From assembly GCF_900239495.1 (NCBI RefSeq), contig NZ_OENE01000004.1, positions 1-64,000 of the forward strand: 64,000 nucleotides of DNA. The letters are read 5' to 3'. Positions 25,007 to 34,717 of the stretch are shown here, one piece after another. The first letter of the stretch is position 1. Every line of letters begins with the position of its first letter. Source of the stretch: Tenacibaculum finnmarkense genomovar ulcerans (GTDB lineage: Bacteria; Bacteroidota; Bacteroidia; Flavobacteriales; Flavobacteriaceae). The translations under genes and the position numbers were made by a program. The notes under the pieces were generated by a model. The model was not told where the DNA came from, searched no databases, and saw only the letters and a list, made by a program, of their open reading frames with translations.

Positions 25007-25990
25007 ATGATGAAAATAAAAAAAATAGCAGTCATGACCTCTGGAGGAGATGCTCCAGGAATGAATGCAGCAATTAGGTCGGTAGTAAGAACATGTGCTT
25101 ATTATCAGACTCAATGTATGGGTATTTATAGAGGGTATCAAGGTTTAATAGAAGGCGATTTAGTCTCTTTTACAGCTCGAAGTGTTAATAATATTATTAA
25201 TAAAGGTGGCACTATATTAAAAACGGCGCGTTCTGATGATTTTAGAACCAAAGAAGGGCGTAAAAAAGCACACGAAAAATTACTAGAAAATAAGGTTGAT
25301 GCTTTAATTGTTATTGGTGGCGATGGCTCTTTTACAGGAGCGGTTCTTTTTGGCAAGGAATTTGATTTTCCTGTTATTGGAATTCCAGGAACTATTGATA
25401 ATGATATTTACGGAACATCCCATACTATTGGTTACGATACGGCTTTAAATACGGTTGTTGAAGCGATTGATAAAATTAGAGATACGGCATCATCGCATAA
25501 TCGGTTATTTTTTGTTGAGGTGATGGGAAGAGATGCGGGTTTTATCGCCTTAAATGCAGGGGTTGGTGCAGGAGCTGAAGAAATTTTAATTCCTGAAGAA
25601 AATTTAGGATTAGAGCGTATGTTAGCATCCTTAAAGAAAAGTAGTAAAAGCGGTAAATCATCAAGTATTGTAGTGGTATCCGAAGGAGATAAAACAGGTA
25701 AAAATGTATTTGAATTAGCCGATTATGTTGAAAAAAACATGACAGCATATGAAGTTCGAGTATCTGTTTTAGGACATTTGCAAAGAGGTGGCGCTCCTAG
25801 TTGTTTTGACCGAGTTTTAGCGAGCAGATTAGGTGTAAAAGCGGTTGAATTATTACTTGACGGAAAAACCAATTTAATGGTTGGGCTTCAAAATAATAAG
25901 GTAGCAACAACTACTTTAGAAAAAGCAATAAAAGGAAATAATAGTATAAATATGGAACTTTTAAGAGTTTCTGATATTATGACCACATAA
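25007..25990 (+). CDS. pfkA: ATP-dependent 6-phosphofructokinase
   Basis: Phosphorylates fructose 6-phosphate, the committed step of glycolysis. 327 residues. MTSGGDAPGMNAAIRS (9-24) and IGGDGSFTGA bind ATP; PGTIDNDI holds the catalytic aspartate; EVMGRDAGFIA and HLQRGGAPSCFDR bind substrate. The second glycine/aspartate pattern GGDGS indicates ATP rather than PPi use. Start may be this ATG or the next codon. gapA follows after 30 bp, so two glycolytic genes share one message. Confidence 0.95.
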   Translation: MMKIKKIAVMTSGGDAPGMNAAIRSVVRTCAYYQTQCMGIYRGYQGLIEGDLVSFTARSVNNIINKGGTILKTARSDDFRTKEGRKKAHEKLLENKVDALIVIGGDGSFTGAVLFGKEFDFPVIGIPGTIDNDIYGTSHTIGYDTALNTVVEAIDKIRDTASSHNRLFFVEVMGRDAGFIALNAGVGAGAEEILIPEENLGLERMLASLKKSSKSGKSSSIVVVSEGDKTGKNVFELADYVEKNMTAYEVRVSVLGHLQRGGAPSCFDRVLASRLGVKAVELLLDGKTNLMVGLQNNKVATTTLEKAIKGNNSINMELLRVSDIMTT

Positions 25991-26020
25991 TTTAAAATAT
26001 AGATATTAAATAGTTTAACA

Positions 26021-27013
26021 ATGATAAAAATAGGAATTAACGGGTTTGGTAGAATAGGAAGGTTAGCATTTCGTACTGCCATGAAAAGAGAAAATATACA
26101 AGTTGTTGCCATCAATGATTTGTTAGATGTGGAGTATTTAGCCTATTTATTAAAATATGATTCTGTACACGGTCGTTTTGATGGTGATATTGAAATAAAA
26201 GAAGGAAATTTAATTGTAAACGGACAAGAAATAAGAATTTCTTCGGATAAAAATCCTGAAAATTTAAAATGGGATGCTGTACAGGCAGATTATATTTTGG
26301 AAGCAACAGGTTTATTTACTGATAAAGAAAAAGCAGCTTTACATATAAAAGGCGGTGCTAAAAAAGTAATTATTTCAGCGCCATCAAAAGATGCCAATAT
26401 GTATGTGATGGGGGTAAACCATCAAGATTTAAAAGCCGATGAGGTGGTTTTTTCAAACGCTTCTTGTACTACAAATTGTTTGGCACCTGTAGTAAAGGTA
26501 ATTAATGATGCTTACGGTTTAACCGAAGGAATTATGACTACGGTTCATGCGGCAACAGCTACACAAAATGCTGTTGATGGTTTTAATAAAAAATGGCGTA
26601 GAGGTCGTTCGGCAATGAATAATATTATTCCAACCTCTACCGGAGCGGCAAAAGCGTTGGTAAAAGTGATTCCTGAAATGCAAGGGAAAGTAACGGCAAT
26701 GGCAGTTCGAGTACCTACGGCAGATGTTTCTTTAATCGATTTGACTTTTAAAACTCAAAAGGCAACTTCGTTAAAAGAAATTATGGAAACTTTTAAAAAG
26801 GCTTCTCAAAACGAATTTAAAGGAATTATAGGTTATACTGAAGATGCGGTTGTTTCTCAAGATTTTGTTTCAGAAACACATACATCGGTAATTGACGCAT
26901 CGGCAAGTATGGAACTTAATGAACACTTTTTTAAGGTAATTTCTTGGTACGATAACGAGTTTGGTTACGCTACAAAAATTGTAGATTTAATAGAGTATTC
27001 AGCTTCTTTATAA
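26021..27013 (+). CDS. gapA: Glyceraldehyde-3-phosphate dehydrogenase, type I
   Basis: 330 residues. NAD-binding NGFGRIGR (7-14) with D33 in AINDLLD pointing to NAD rather than NADP. The catalytic cysteine is C149 in ASCTTNCLAPV. ATATQNAVDGFNKKWRRGRSAMNNIIPTSTGAAKA and the C-terminal SWYDNEFGYATKIVDLIEY are canonical. Downstream of pfkA in the same transcript and closed by a strong terminator. Contains one TTCTTCGGAT copy. Confidence 0.96.
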   Translation: MIKIGINGFGRIGRLAFRTAMKRENIQVVAINDLLDVEYLAYLLKYDSVHGRFDGDIEIKEGNLIVNGQEIRISSDKNPENLKWDAVQADYILEATGLFTDKEKAALHIKGGAKKVIISAPSKDANMYVMGVNHQDLKADEVVFSNASCTTNCLAPVVKVINDAYGLTEGIMTTVHAATATQNAVDGFNKKWRRGRSAMNNIIPTSTGAAKALVKVIPEMQGKVTAMAVRVPTADVSLIDLTFKTQKATSLKEIMETFKKASQNEFKGIIGYTEDAVVSQDFVSETHTSVIDASASMELNEHFFKVISWYDNEFGYATKIVDLIEYSASL

Positions 27014-27037
27014 AAGAGTTAAACGCTAAATTTCATA

Positions 27038-27066
27038 AAAAAACCCGCTATTAGCGGGTTTTTTTT
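27038..27066 (+). terminator. Terminator of pfkA-gapA
   Basis: Stem AAAAAACCCGCT / AGCGGGTTTTTT with 3-base loop and T run; convergent ridA lies beyond it. Confidence 0.88.
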
Positions 27067-27082
27067 GATTGTTTTAGCATGA

Positions 27083-27463
27083 TTATTTAACAGCAATCAT
27101 GCTAATTTCTACATTTACAAATTTTGGTAAATTTGCTACCTCTACAGTTTCTCTTGCAGGCGCAGTTGCTTCATCAAAATATTGGGCGTAAACGCTGTTT
27201 ATTTTAGCAAAGTTATTCATATCAGAAATAAAAATAGACGCTTTTACAACGTTTTCAAAAGTCATTTCAGCAGCAGCTAAAACTTCTTTCATATTTTCCA
27301 TTACTTGTTTCGTTTCAATTTCGATGGTGTCCATTACTAATTCACCATTTTCAGGATTAAAAGCAATCTGTCCTGAGGTATATAAGGTGTTTCCGCTTAA
27401 AATAGCTTGGTTATAAGGACCAATAGGTGCAGGAGCTTTTGAGGTAGTGATAATTTTTTTCAT
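27083..27463 (-). CDS. ridA: RidA-family reactive imine/enamine deaminase
   Basis: 126 residues, full length. Hydrolyses reactive 2-aminoacrylate and related enamines made by PLP enzymes. Motifs: APAPIGPYNQA, LYTSGQIAFNPENGEL, the catalytic arginine in PARETVEVANLPK and VNVEISMIAVK at the end. Trimeric cytosolic protein in known members. It lies 46 bp after lptD on the minus strand and may be co-transcribed. Confidence 0.93.
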   Translation of the reverse strand: MKKIITTSKAPAPIGPYNQAILSGNTLYTSGQIAFNPENGELVMDTIEIETKQVMENMKEVLAAAEMTFENVVKASIFISDMNNFAKINSVYAQYFDEATAPARETVEVANLPKFVNVEISMIAVK

Positions 27464-27509
27464 AGTATATTTTATCTTTTGATGTATTAAAAGTGTGTGT
27501 TATTTTCGA

Positions 27510-30206
27510 TTAAAATAAGGCTCTATCTGGCGGTTTATTTTTATCCCATTTCAAATCGCTTAATACTGCTGATTTTACACCGATAAAGAAATTGTAAGAG
27601 GTTCTTGGTCCGAAGGGTGTCCAACCAAAATTTAAACGCCAACTGTCTAAATCTCTAGAAAAATTTAAATTGGTATAAGAAAATCCATTGTTTTTAATAT
27701 CGTAACCAGAATTAAAACCAACGCCCCATTTGGGTGATAATTCTATGTTTCCGCTAAATCGTAAAGTGTTTATATTAATGCCACTTTTAAGCCCATCATT
27801 ACCATAATTCATGGTGTAAATTAAGTTTAATGTCCATGGTATTTTATGATGGTACAATACCGTTTCTGCTACGTCTTTATTTTTGTTTTTTGATGTGTTA
27901 GAAAAATCATTGGCATTTTGAGATGTTTGCCCAAATAAGTCAGGAGTATCTTGCGCACCATTTCCATTATTTTTATTAGGATTCTTTTCGCCTTCTTTAT
28001 TCTTGCTAAAATCTTTGCTTGACAATGAATATTTTGCTGTTAATCCTATTTGTTTTACTCTAAATAAATTCGCGTTGAATTTATCTATTTGCTTCCCGTT
28101 TTTATCTATTTGATATGGGTCTAAAGACATATTGGTATTTAAGGCTAACTTGTCTTTAAATAATCGTGTGCTTGCGTTTACAGAAACATCACTCCAACGA
28201 AGACTATCTTTAGTAATGTCGTACCTGGTAGAAAAATCTAAGTTATTTAAAAGCATTATTTTCTGATCATCGGCATCGCTATCAGGGTCTTTTGGTGCAA
28301 CTTTAGCTTCTAAAACATTGTTTACCGAAATATCAATTGCATTTGAGGTTCCATTTGCAGGTTTACCATATATTCCTCCTTCAAAAGGCGAATAAGTAAG
28401 TAGGTCAGTAGGGTCTGAGCTTTGCTGTACTTGTAGGTCGTAATTCTTAGCCAAATTAGGCGTGTATCCGTAGGAAATAGATGGTCTAATGGTATGACGA
28501 ATGGCTTTTAAACGCCCTTTTTTAAAGTTAAAAGTACCGTAAATATTGGTTGATAATGATGCGCCAAAATTATAATTATGATATCGATTAAAACCACTAA
28601 TAGTATCGTTTACAACTGCGCCTAAATTTTTACTAGCATTAATTTTTTTAGGGTCGTATCGTTTATGAATTTTATCAAAATACCAAACATCTTTATAGCT
28701 TGCATTAGGCGATAAAGTAAAGTACTTAAAGGCTTTTAAACTGGTGCTAGTACTTAAACTATGTTGAACTCCTGACTTGGCTGTTTTAAACATTTTAGGA
28801 GTAAAAAACTCATCATCAGTAGTGTTTATTTCATAACGCCCTTGCATATTATAATTAAATCCCATTTTTTGAATGGCATTGTTTTTAGCACCATCTTTCC
28901 CTGTAAACGGATAAAGTGGTTCTGAATTTACCTGTAAAGAAGGCAGTGTCATGGTTATTTTTTCGGTATTCGTATTTTGACCATGCTGCAAGGTTAAACT
29001 CATATTAAAAGGAGTACCAACAAACTTTTTATAGTAAGATATAGAAGAGTTTAAACTGTTGTCTATTGCCCGAGCATTATTTGCTTGATTTTGTGATTCT
29101 AAGAAAAAACGACTGCTTCCTAAATTAACCGCTGCTGAAAATTTAGAGTTTGGGCTTGCTTTTGAATCTTGATTATGACTCCAACGAATATTAAAACTAT
29201 TACTTTTATTATAGTTAGACAAACCTCTGATTCCTTGAATATTGTTTTGAAATTGAAAATTAAAATTCCCACTAAATTTATAGCGTACATAATAACTAGA
29301 TTCTGCTCGTAAGCCCCAACTTCCATTGGTATATAAATCACCTAAAACAGTTAAATCAAAATAATCGCTTAAGGCAAAGTAATATCCACCATTTTGCATA
29401 AAAAAACCTTGACTGTTGTTTTCTCCCCAAGAAGGGATGATAAAACCAGAGGTTCTTTTATCAGTTAAAGGAAAATAGGCAAATGGCAAAACTAAGGGGG
29501 TTGGTACGTCTGCCAATACTAAATGACTAGCGCCTATAATTATTTTTTTACCAGGAACAAGCTTTGCTTTACTGGTTTGTATATAATAATCGGGGCGTTT
29601 CTTTTTAGAGGTTGTAAAACGCATTTTACGCATGTAAATAGTAGAATCGTTTACTCGTTTTGTTTTTTCGGCATAGGTTATAATACCGTCTTGAACCGTT
29701 TTTACACCGTAAATAAGGGCTTTTTTTGTCTTGAAATTAAATAAAATAGAATCTTGTTCCGATTCTTGTGCTCCTTGTTTAAAAACTGGTTTTTGATGAT
29801 AACCTAAACTGTCTTTTATTCCTTTGGCATATACGGTATTGTTTTTATAATCTAAAACAATAATTCCTGCTTTTAAATCAATATCAGTATAGGTTACTTG
29901 CGCTTTGTTGTATAAGGTTACTGTTTTGTTTTTTGCATTTTGAATGGTGTAATCTTCTGCATTGTGAGTAATAATTCCATCAATAACCTCTTTTGGTTTA
30001 ATAGAGTCGTTTGCAATGCTGTCTTTTTTAAAGTTTAAAAGTTGCTCTTTTTTTAAATCAATTAGGCTATCTTTTGATTGATTTATTATTGTCTTTTTTT
30101 TCGTTTTCTTAGAGGGAATCTTTGAGTTACCAAAATCTTGAGCTGCGCTAATTTGATAACAAAAAAGGCAGAAAACTAAAAGTATGTAAGTTAGATTTGT
30201 TCGCAA
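27510..30206 (-). CDS. lptD: LPS-assembly protein LptD (Bacteroidota type)
   Basis: 898 residues. Signal peptide (TNLTYILLVFCLFCYQISAAQ), then an OstA-like jellyroll region with repeated short strands (TVTLYNKAQVTYTDIDLKAG, IVLDYKNNTVYAKG, to about 230). A large beta-barrel domain follows, starting around LPFAYFPLTDKRTSGFIIPSWGENN, a conserved LptD signature. It inserts LPS into the outer leaflet of the outer membrane. A low-complexity asparagine/lysine region lies near residue 750. Divergent from the amidase gene; ridA downstream. Confidence 0.88.
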   Translation of the reverse strand: MRTNLTYILLVFCLFCYQISAAQDFGNSKIPSKKTKKKTIINQSKDSLIDLKKEQLLNFKKDSIANDSIKPKEVIDGIITHNAEDYTIQNAKNKTVTLYNKAQVTYTDIDLKAGIIVLDYKNNTVYAKGIKDSLGYHQKPVFKQGAQESEQDSILFNFKTKKALIYGVKTVQDGIITYAEKTKRVNDSTIYMRKMRFTTSKKKRPDYYIQTSKAKLVPGKKIIIGASHLVLADVPTPLVLPFAYFPLTDKRTSGFIIPSWGENNSQGFFMQNGGYYFALSDYFDLTVLGDLYTNGSWGLRAESSYYVRYKFSGNFNFQFQNNIQGIRGLSNYNKSNSFNIRWSHNQDSKASPNSKFSAAVNLGSSRFFLESQNQANNARAIDNSLNSSISYYKKFVGTPFNMSLTLQHGQNTNTEKITMTLPSLQVNSEPLYPFTGKDGAKNNAIQKMGFNYNMQGRYEINTTDDEFFTPKMFKTAKSGVQHSLSTSTSLKAFKYFTLSPNASYKDVWYFDKIHKRYDPKKINASKNLGAVVNDTISGFNRYHNYNFGASLSTNIYGTFNFKKGRLKAIRHTIRPSISYGYTPNLAKNYDLQVQQSSDPTDLLTYSPFEGGIYGKPANGTSNAIDISVNNVLEAKVAPKDPDSDADDQKIMLLNNLDFSTRYDITKDSLRWSDVSVNASTRLFKDKLALNTNMSLDPYQIDKNGKQIDKFNANLFRVKQIGLTAKYSLSSKDFSKNKEGEKNPNKNNGNGAQDTPDLFGQTSQNANDFSNTSKNKNKDVAETVLYHHKIPWTLNLIYTMNYGNDGLKSGININTLRFSGNIELSPKWGVGFNSGYDIKNNGFSYTNLNFSRDLDSWRLNFGWTPFGPRTSYNFFIGVKSAVLSDLKWDKNKPPDRALF

Positions 30207-30277
30207 TGTTATAAATGCTATTTTTGTGTTATATTTAAAAGCTTTGGCGTGCTATTTGTATGCCAAAATACAAAAAC

Positions 30278-30305
30278 CAAAAATAGTTAAATTTTATTGA
30301 TGCAA
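30278..30305 (-). promoter_or_regulatory. Possible lptD promoter
   Basis: On the minus strand TATTTTTG (30285-30278) with TTG 17 bases upstream (30305-30303). It overlaps the start of the divergent amidase gene; moderate support. Confidence 0.4.
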
Positions 30306-31451
30306 TTCTTAAAATTACGTAAATATAATCACTTGAAAAATAATTTTTTATTTTTAATCTTCATTTTTTGTTTTTTTGGGGTTTCACAGGGTATTTCTGC
30401 CCAAAAAAAATACACTATTGTTTTAGATGCTGGTCATGGGGGAAAGGACGCTGGTGCTTCTAGAGGTGCATATATCGAAAAAAAAATAGCCTTAAAATTA
30501 GTTCTAAAAATAGGGGCTATTTTAAAAAAAGACCCAAGTATTAATGTTCGTTATACCCGAACGAAAGATGTTTTTATAGAACTTCATAAACGTGCTAGTA
30601 TTGCTAATAAGAAAAATGCTGATCTATTTGTATCGATACATTGTAATTCGAATAAATCAGCAAAACCACATGGTTCAGAAACATATGTGCTTGGTTTAAA
30701 AGGGAATGATGAGAATTTTGAAATTGTAAAAAAAGAAAATGCCGTAATTTTATTAGAAGATAATTACAGGAAAAATTATGATTACGATCCTAATTCGCCC
30801 GAGTCTTTAATTGGATTATCTGTTTTACAGGAAGAAAATTTAGATGCAAGTTTGGCGTTGGCAAGTTTTGTGCAAACCAATTTTAAAAGCATCAAAAGAT
30901 ATGACCGAAAAGTAAAGCAGGCTAATTTTTTAGTGCTGCGTGAAACCGCTATGCCAAGTGTTTTAATTGAGTTAGGTTTTTTATCAAACAAAACAGAAGG
31001 ACGGTTTTTAAATTCAAAGTACGGGCAGTTAAAAATGGCAAAATCAATTGCTACTGCTATTAAAAAATATGTAAAAAGGTTAAAATTAAACACCGTTAAT
31101 CAAGATGTAGTAGCGGTTTCTAAGCCTAAAAAAACCGTTGTTATTAGAAAAAAGAAAGCTGTTAAAAGAAAAAAACAAGCAGTTCGTAAAAAAAAGATAC
31201 TCTTTAAAGTACAAATAGCAGCGTCTAAAAAACGATTAAATAAGCGAAATTTTAATTTTAGAGGCTTAAAAAACATAGAATCAAAATATATTAGCGGTTA
31301 TTATAAATATTACTACGGAAGTTCGACGCGTTTGTCTAAAGCAAATAGCAGCCTGATTAAGGTAAGAAAGGCAGGGTATAAAGATGCCTGGGTGGTTGCT
31401 TTTAAAAATGGGAAAAGAATATCGGTTAAACAAGCGTTAAAAAACCGTTGA
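30300..31451 (+). CDS. N-acetylmuramoyl-L-alanine amidase with C-terminal SPOR-like domain
   Basis: About 383 residues. Signal peptide (FLFLIFIFCFFGVSQGISAQ), then an Amidase_3 zinc hydrolase domain: VLDAGHGGKDAGA (zinc histidine), the second zinc histidine in FVSIHCNSN, and the catalytic glutamate in LIELGFLSN. A very basic linker (KKTVVIRKKKAVKRKK) joins a C-terminal SPOR-like domain (FKVQIAAS...WVVAFKNGKRISV), which in other proteins binds denuded septal glycan. It cleaves the stem peptide from murein during cell separation. Start ATG 30300; a TTG one codon earlier is less likely. Confidence 0.9.
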   Translation: MQFLKLRKYNHLKNNFLFLIFIFCFFGVSQGISAQKKYTIVLDAGHGGKDAGASRGAYIEKKIALKLVLKIGAILKKDPSINVRYTRTKDVFIELHKRASIANKKNADLFVSIHCNSNKSAKPHGSETYVLGLKGNDENFEIVKKENAVILLEDNYRKNYDYDPNSPESLIGLSVLQEENLDASLALASFVQTNFKSIKRYDRKVKQANFLVLRETAMPSVLIELGFLSNKTEGRFLNSKYGQLKMAKSIATAIKKYVKRLKLNTVNQDVVAVSKPKKTVVIRKKKAVKRKKQAVRKKKILFKVQIAASKKRLNKRNFNFRGLKNIESKYISGYYKYYYGSSTRLSKANSSLIKVRKAGYKDAWVVAFKNGKRISVKQALKNR

Positions 31452-31516
31452 TTTAGCAGAAATCAATATTTCTACTCCCGAAAATTATTAGTATTTTCGT
31501 GCTATAATTTTTATAT

Positions 31517-32482
31517 ATGTCAAAAGAACTTAAAACAGGTATTGTTGCTGTTGTTATTATCGTATTATTTATTTGGGGCTATAATTTTTTAAAAGGAGAA
31601 AATTTATTTAGCGGTAGTCGCAGGCATTTTTTTGTGGAGTATAAAAATATTAACGGGCTTAACAAAGCTAGTTTAGTAACCATAAACGGCTTAAAAGTTG
31701 GTAAAATTGATGAGATTTCGTTTAATACAACCCCTGAAAAACAAGGTGTTTTATTAGTAGAGATATCTTTAGATAGCGATTTTGAATTTTCTAAAAATAG
31801 TATTGCTCGAATTTACTCAGCAAGCTTAATGGGTGGGCAAAATTTAGCAATAGTACCAAAATATGATGGGGGACTTGCTGTTTCTGGTGATTATTTAAAA
31901 GGAGAGGTAGAATCGGATCTTTTTTCATCTGTAGGCGAAAAATTAAACCCTATTCAGTCAAATTTACAAAACGTACTTATAGGCGCTGATTCATTATTAG
32001 TAGGAATCAATAGTGTATTAGATCAAAAATCACGTACAAGTTTAAATAGCAGTATTCGTGGTTTAGAAGGAACAATAACAGGTATTCAAAAAACATTAAA
32101 ATCAGTAAATAATTTATTGGTTGATAATAAAGAAAACCTAACAGCAACGCTTACAAATACTAAAAAAATTACGGATAACTTCTCAAAATTATCAGATGAT
32201 TTAGCCAACTCTAATTTAGGTACAACCGTTAAAAAACTAGAAACAACCCTAGGAAATGTAAACGGTTTATTAGCAAATATGAAAGCGGGTAATGGAACTT
32301 TAGGAAAGTTAATGACTGATGATAAAATGTACACTAATTTAACCAATGCTTCTAAAGAAATGGAAGAGTTATTGCGAGAAATGAAGTTAAATCCTAAAAG
32401 ATTTGTTCATATATCATTATTTGGTAAAAAAGCAATACCTTATAATAAAGAAGCAAATAGCAAAAACATAAGCTCTAAATAA
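31517..32482 (+). CDS. MCE-domain protein (MlaD-like)
   Basis: 321 residues. A single N-terminal membrane helix (TGIVAVVIIVLFIWGYNFLKG) anchors a periplasmic MCE domain (HFFVEYKNINGLNKASLVTINGLKVGKIDEISF, to about 120), followed by a long helical region. MCE proteins form hexameric rings that carry phospholipids between membranes. No permease or ATPase gene lies beside it, so these are elsewhere. Located between the amidase and the Fe-S gene. Confidence 0.88.
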   Translation: MSKELKTGIVAVVIIVLFIWGYNFLKGENLFSGSRRHFFVEYKNINGLNKASLVTINGLKVGKIDEISFNTTPEKQGVLLVEISLDSDFEFSKNSIARIYSASLMGGQNLAIVPKYDGGLAVSGDYLKGEVESDLFSSVGEKLNPIQSNLQNVLIGADSLLVGINSVLDQKSRTSLNSSIRGLEGTITGIQKTLKSVNNLLVDNKENLTATLTNTKKITDNFSKLSDDLANSNLGTTVKKLETTLGNVNGLLANMKAGNGTLGKLMTDDKMYTNLTNASKEMEELLREMKLNPKRFVHISLFGKKAIPYNKEANSKNISSK

Positions 32483-32527
32483 GCTTATAAATACAAACCC
32501 TTTACAAAACTTAATAAATATAGAACG

Positions 32528-33847
32528 ATGGAGAAATATTTATCAAACATTATTTTTGCAGCAATTTTAATTACAGGTATTGGATACTTTGTGATGAATG
32601 TTCGCAAGCTGATAAGAAATATCAAATTAGGAAAAGACATTGATCGGTCTGACAGGAAGCCTGAGCGTTTCAAAAATATGGCAAAAATAGCCTTAGGACA
32701 ATACCGAATGGTTCGTCGTCCGCTTTCAGGAATTTTACATATTGTAGTGTATGTAGGATTTATTTTGATTAATATCGAAATGCTAGAAATTGTAATTGAT
32801 GGGTTATTAGGAACACACCGTGTTTTTCAGCCTATTTTAGGTGATGCCATTTACGGATTTTTAATCGGTAATTTTGAGGTTTTAGCTGCCTTAGTTTTTG
32901 TAGCAGTTACTATTTTTTGGCTGCGTAGAAATATTCAAAGAGTAAAACGTTTCTGGAGCAAAGAAATGACAGGTTGGCCAAAAAACGATGGGAATATTAT
33001 TCTATATTTTGAAATGGTATTAATGTCATTATTTTTAATAATGAATGCCACCGATATTCCTTTTCAAGAAGCAGGAACAGGAAATGTAATTTCTCAATTT
33101 ATAGCGCCTTTATTTAATGGTTTTTCAGCAGAAACACTACATGCTATTGAAAAATCAGCTTGGTGGGTGCATATTATAGGAATTTTAATTTTCTTAAATT
33201 ATTTATATTATTCAAAGCATTTACATATTTTATTAGCATTTCCAAACACTTTTTTCGCCAATTTAAAACCAAAAGGACAATTTACAAATGTTGCCTCGGT
33301 TACTAAAGAAGTAAAAATGATGATGGATCCTGATGCTGATCCGTATGCAATGCCAGAAGAAGGAGCAGAAGAAGAAGTTCCTGAGAAATTTGGGGCCTCC
33401 GATGTTACCGATTTAAACTGGGTACAATTAATGAACGCTTATACCTGTACCGAGTGTGGACGTTGTACCTCGTCATGCCCGGCAAGTTTAACAGGAAAAG
33501 AATTATCGCCACGTGCCATTATGATGAAAACACGTGATCGTTTAGAAGAAGTTGGTAAAAATATTGATGCAAACGACGGTGTTTTTAAAGACGATGGAAA
33601 GCAATTATTAAACGATTATATTTCTCCGGAAGAATTATGGGCGTGTACAAGTTGTAATGCTTGTGTGCAAGAATGTCCGATAGATATTGATCCTTTATCT
33701 ATTATTTTAGAAATGCGTCGTTATTTGGTGATGGAAGAATCAGCAGCGCCACAAGAATTAAATTCAATGATGGCAAATATTGAAAATAACGGAGCGCCTT
33801 GGCAGTATAGCCAGCAAGATAGATTAAACTGGAAAGACGAAGAATAA
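32528..33847 (+). CDS. Membrane-bound 4Fe-4S oxidoreductase subunit (NarI/HdrC-like)
   Basis: 439 residues. Several membrane helices in the first 240 residues, with histidines (GILHIVVYVG, WWVHIIGI, SKHLHILL) placed like haem ligands of NarI/HdrE-type cytochrome b. Then a soluble domain with two [4Fe-4S] motifs, CTECGRCTSSC (307-317) and CTSCNACVQEC (373-383). It likely passes electrons between quinone and the downstream CCG-domain protein. Known flavobacterial genomes keep this pair together; the physiological donor is unknown. Confidence 0.85.
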   Translation: MEKYLSNIIFAAILITGIGYFVMNVRKLIRNIKLGKDIDRSDRKPERFKNMAKIALGQYRMVRRPLSGILHIVVYVGFILINIEMLEIVIDGLLGTHRVFQPILGDAIYGFLIGNFEVLAALVFVAVTIFWLRRNIQRVKRFWSKEMTGWPKNDGNIILYFEMVLMSLFLIMNATDIPFQEAGTGNVISQFIAPLFNGFSAETLHAIEKSAWWVHIIGILIFLNYLYYSKHLHILLAFPNTFFANLKPKGQFTNVASVTKEVKMMMDPDADPYAMPEEGAEEEVPEKFGASDVTDLNWVQLMNAYTCTECGRCTSSCPASLTGKELSPRAIMMKTRDRLEEVGKNIDANDGVFKDDGKQLLNDYISPEELWACTSCNACVQECPIDIDPLSIILEMRRYLVMEESAAPQELNSMMANIENNGAPWQYSQQDRLNWKDEE

Positions 33848-33920
33848 ACATTTTTTAATTAACAATTATACGTACTGAATTGTATTAATTCAAAACCTAT
33901 AATTCAAAAATTTGTAAATT

Positions 33921-34700
33921 ATGATAGTACCAACGATGGCAGAAATGATGGCGCAAGGAAAACAACCAGAGGTGTTGTTTTGGGTAGGAGCGGCAGGAAG
34001 TTATGATGATAGAGCAAAGAAAATAACCAAAGCATTTGTAAAAATATTACACCTCGCAAATGTGAATTTTACGGTGTTAGGAACTGAAGAAAGTTCAACA
34101 GGAGATGCAGCAAAACGAGCAGGAAATGAATTTTTGTTTCAGATGCAGGCAATGATGAATATTGAAGTTTTAAACGGATACGAAATAAAAAAAATAGTAA
34201 CCTGCGACCCACATTCATTTAATACCTTAAAAAATGAATACCCTGAATTAGGAGGTAGCTATGAAGTATATCATCACACGCAATTTATCAGTAAATTAAT
34301 AAAAGACGGGCGTTTATCAATAGATGACACTAATTTAAAAGGCAAACGATTAACCTATCATGACCCTTGTTATTTAGGTAGAGCAAACGATATTTATGAA
34401 ACTCCACGTGAATTATTACGAAGTTTAGGGGTTAAAATGACCGAAATGAAACGTCATAAATCTACTGCTTTATGTTGTGGTGCAGGAGGTGCACAAATGT
34501 TTAAAGATGCCGAAAAAGGGGATAAAGAAATTAATATTTTACGAACCGAAGATGCTTTAAAAACCAATCCACAAATTATAGCAACAGGTTGCCCATATTG
34601 CAATACCATGATGACTGATGGTGTAAAATTTAAACTAAAAGAAGATCAAGTTATCGTGCAAGATATTGCCGAATTAATTGCTGATGCTAATAATTTATAG
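33921..34700 (+). CDS. CCG-domain Fe-S oxidoreductase (HdrB/GlpC-like)
   Basis: 259 residues, cytosolic. Contains the cysteine-rich CCG domain: YHDPCYLGR, LCCGAGGAQMF and ATGCPYCNTMM, the ligand set for an unusual Fe-S cluster as in HdrB. The first half has only a degenerate copy (VTCDPHSFNTL). Follows the membrane Fe-S subunit by 73 bp. Together they resemble a HdrCB-type or lactate/glycolate-oxidase type module, but no flavoprotein or dehydrogenase is nearby, so the substrate is unknown. Confidence 0.85.
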   Translation: MIVPTMAEMMAQGKQPEVLFWVGAAGSYDDRAKKITKAFVKILHLANVNFTVLGTEESSTGDAAKRAGNEFLFQMQAMMNIEVLNGYEIKKIVTCDPHSFNTLKNEYPELGGSYEVYHHTQFISKLIKDGRLSIDDTNLKGKRLTYHDPCYLGRANDIYETPRELLRSLGVKMTEMKRHKSTALCCGAGGAQMFKDAEKGDKEINILRTEDALKTNPQIIATGCPYCNTMMTDGVKFKLKEDQVIVQDIAELIADANNL

Positions 34701-34717
34701 TTCTAAAAAACAAAAAG

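Noticed and set aside
27510-30206. TonB-dependent receptor
   Set aside because: There is no plug domain or TonB box; the N-terminal jellyroll repeats and LPFAYFPLTDKRTSGF motif are those of LptD.
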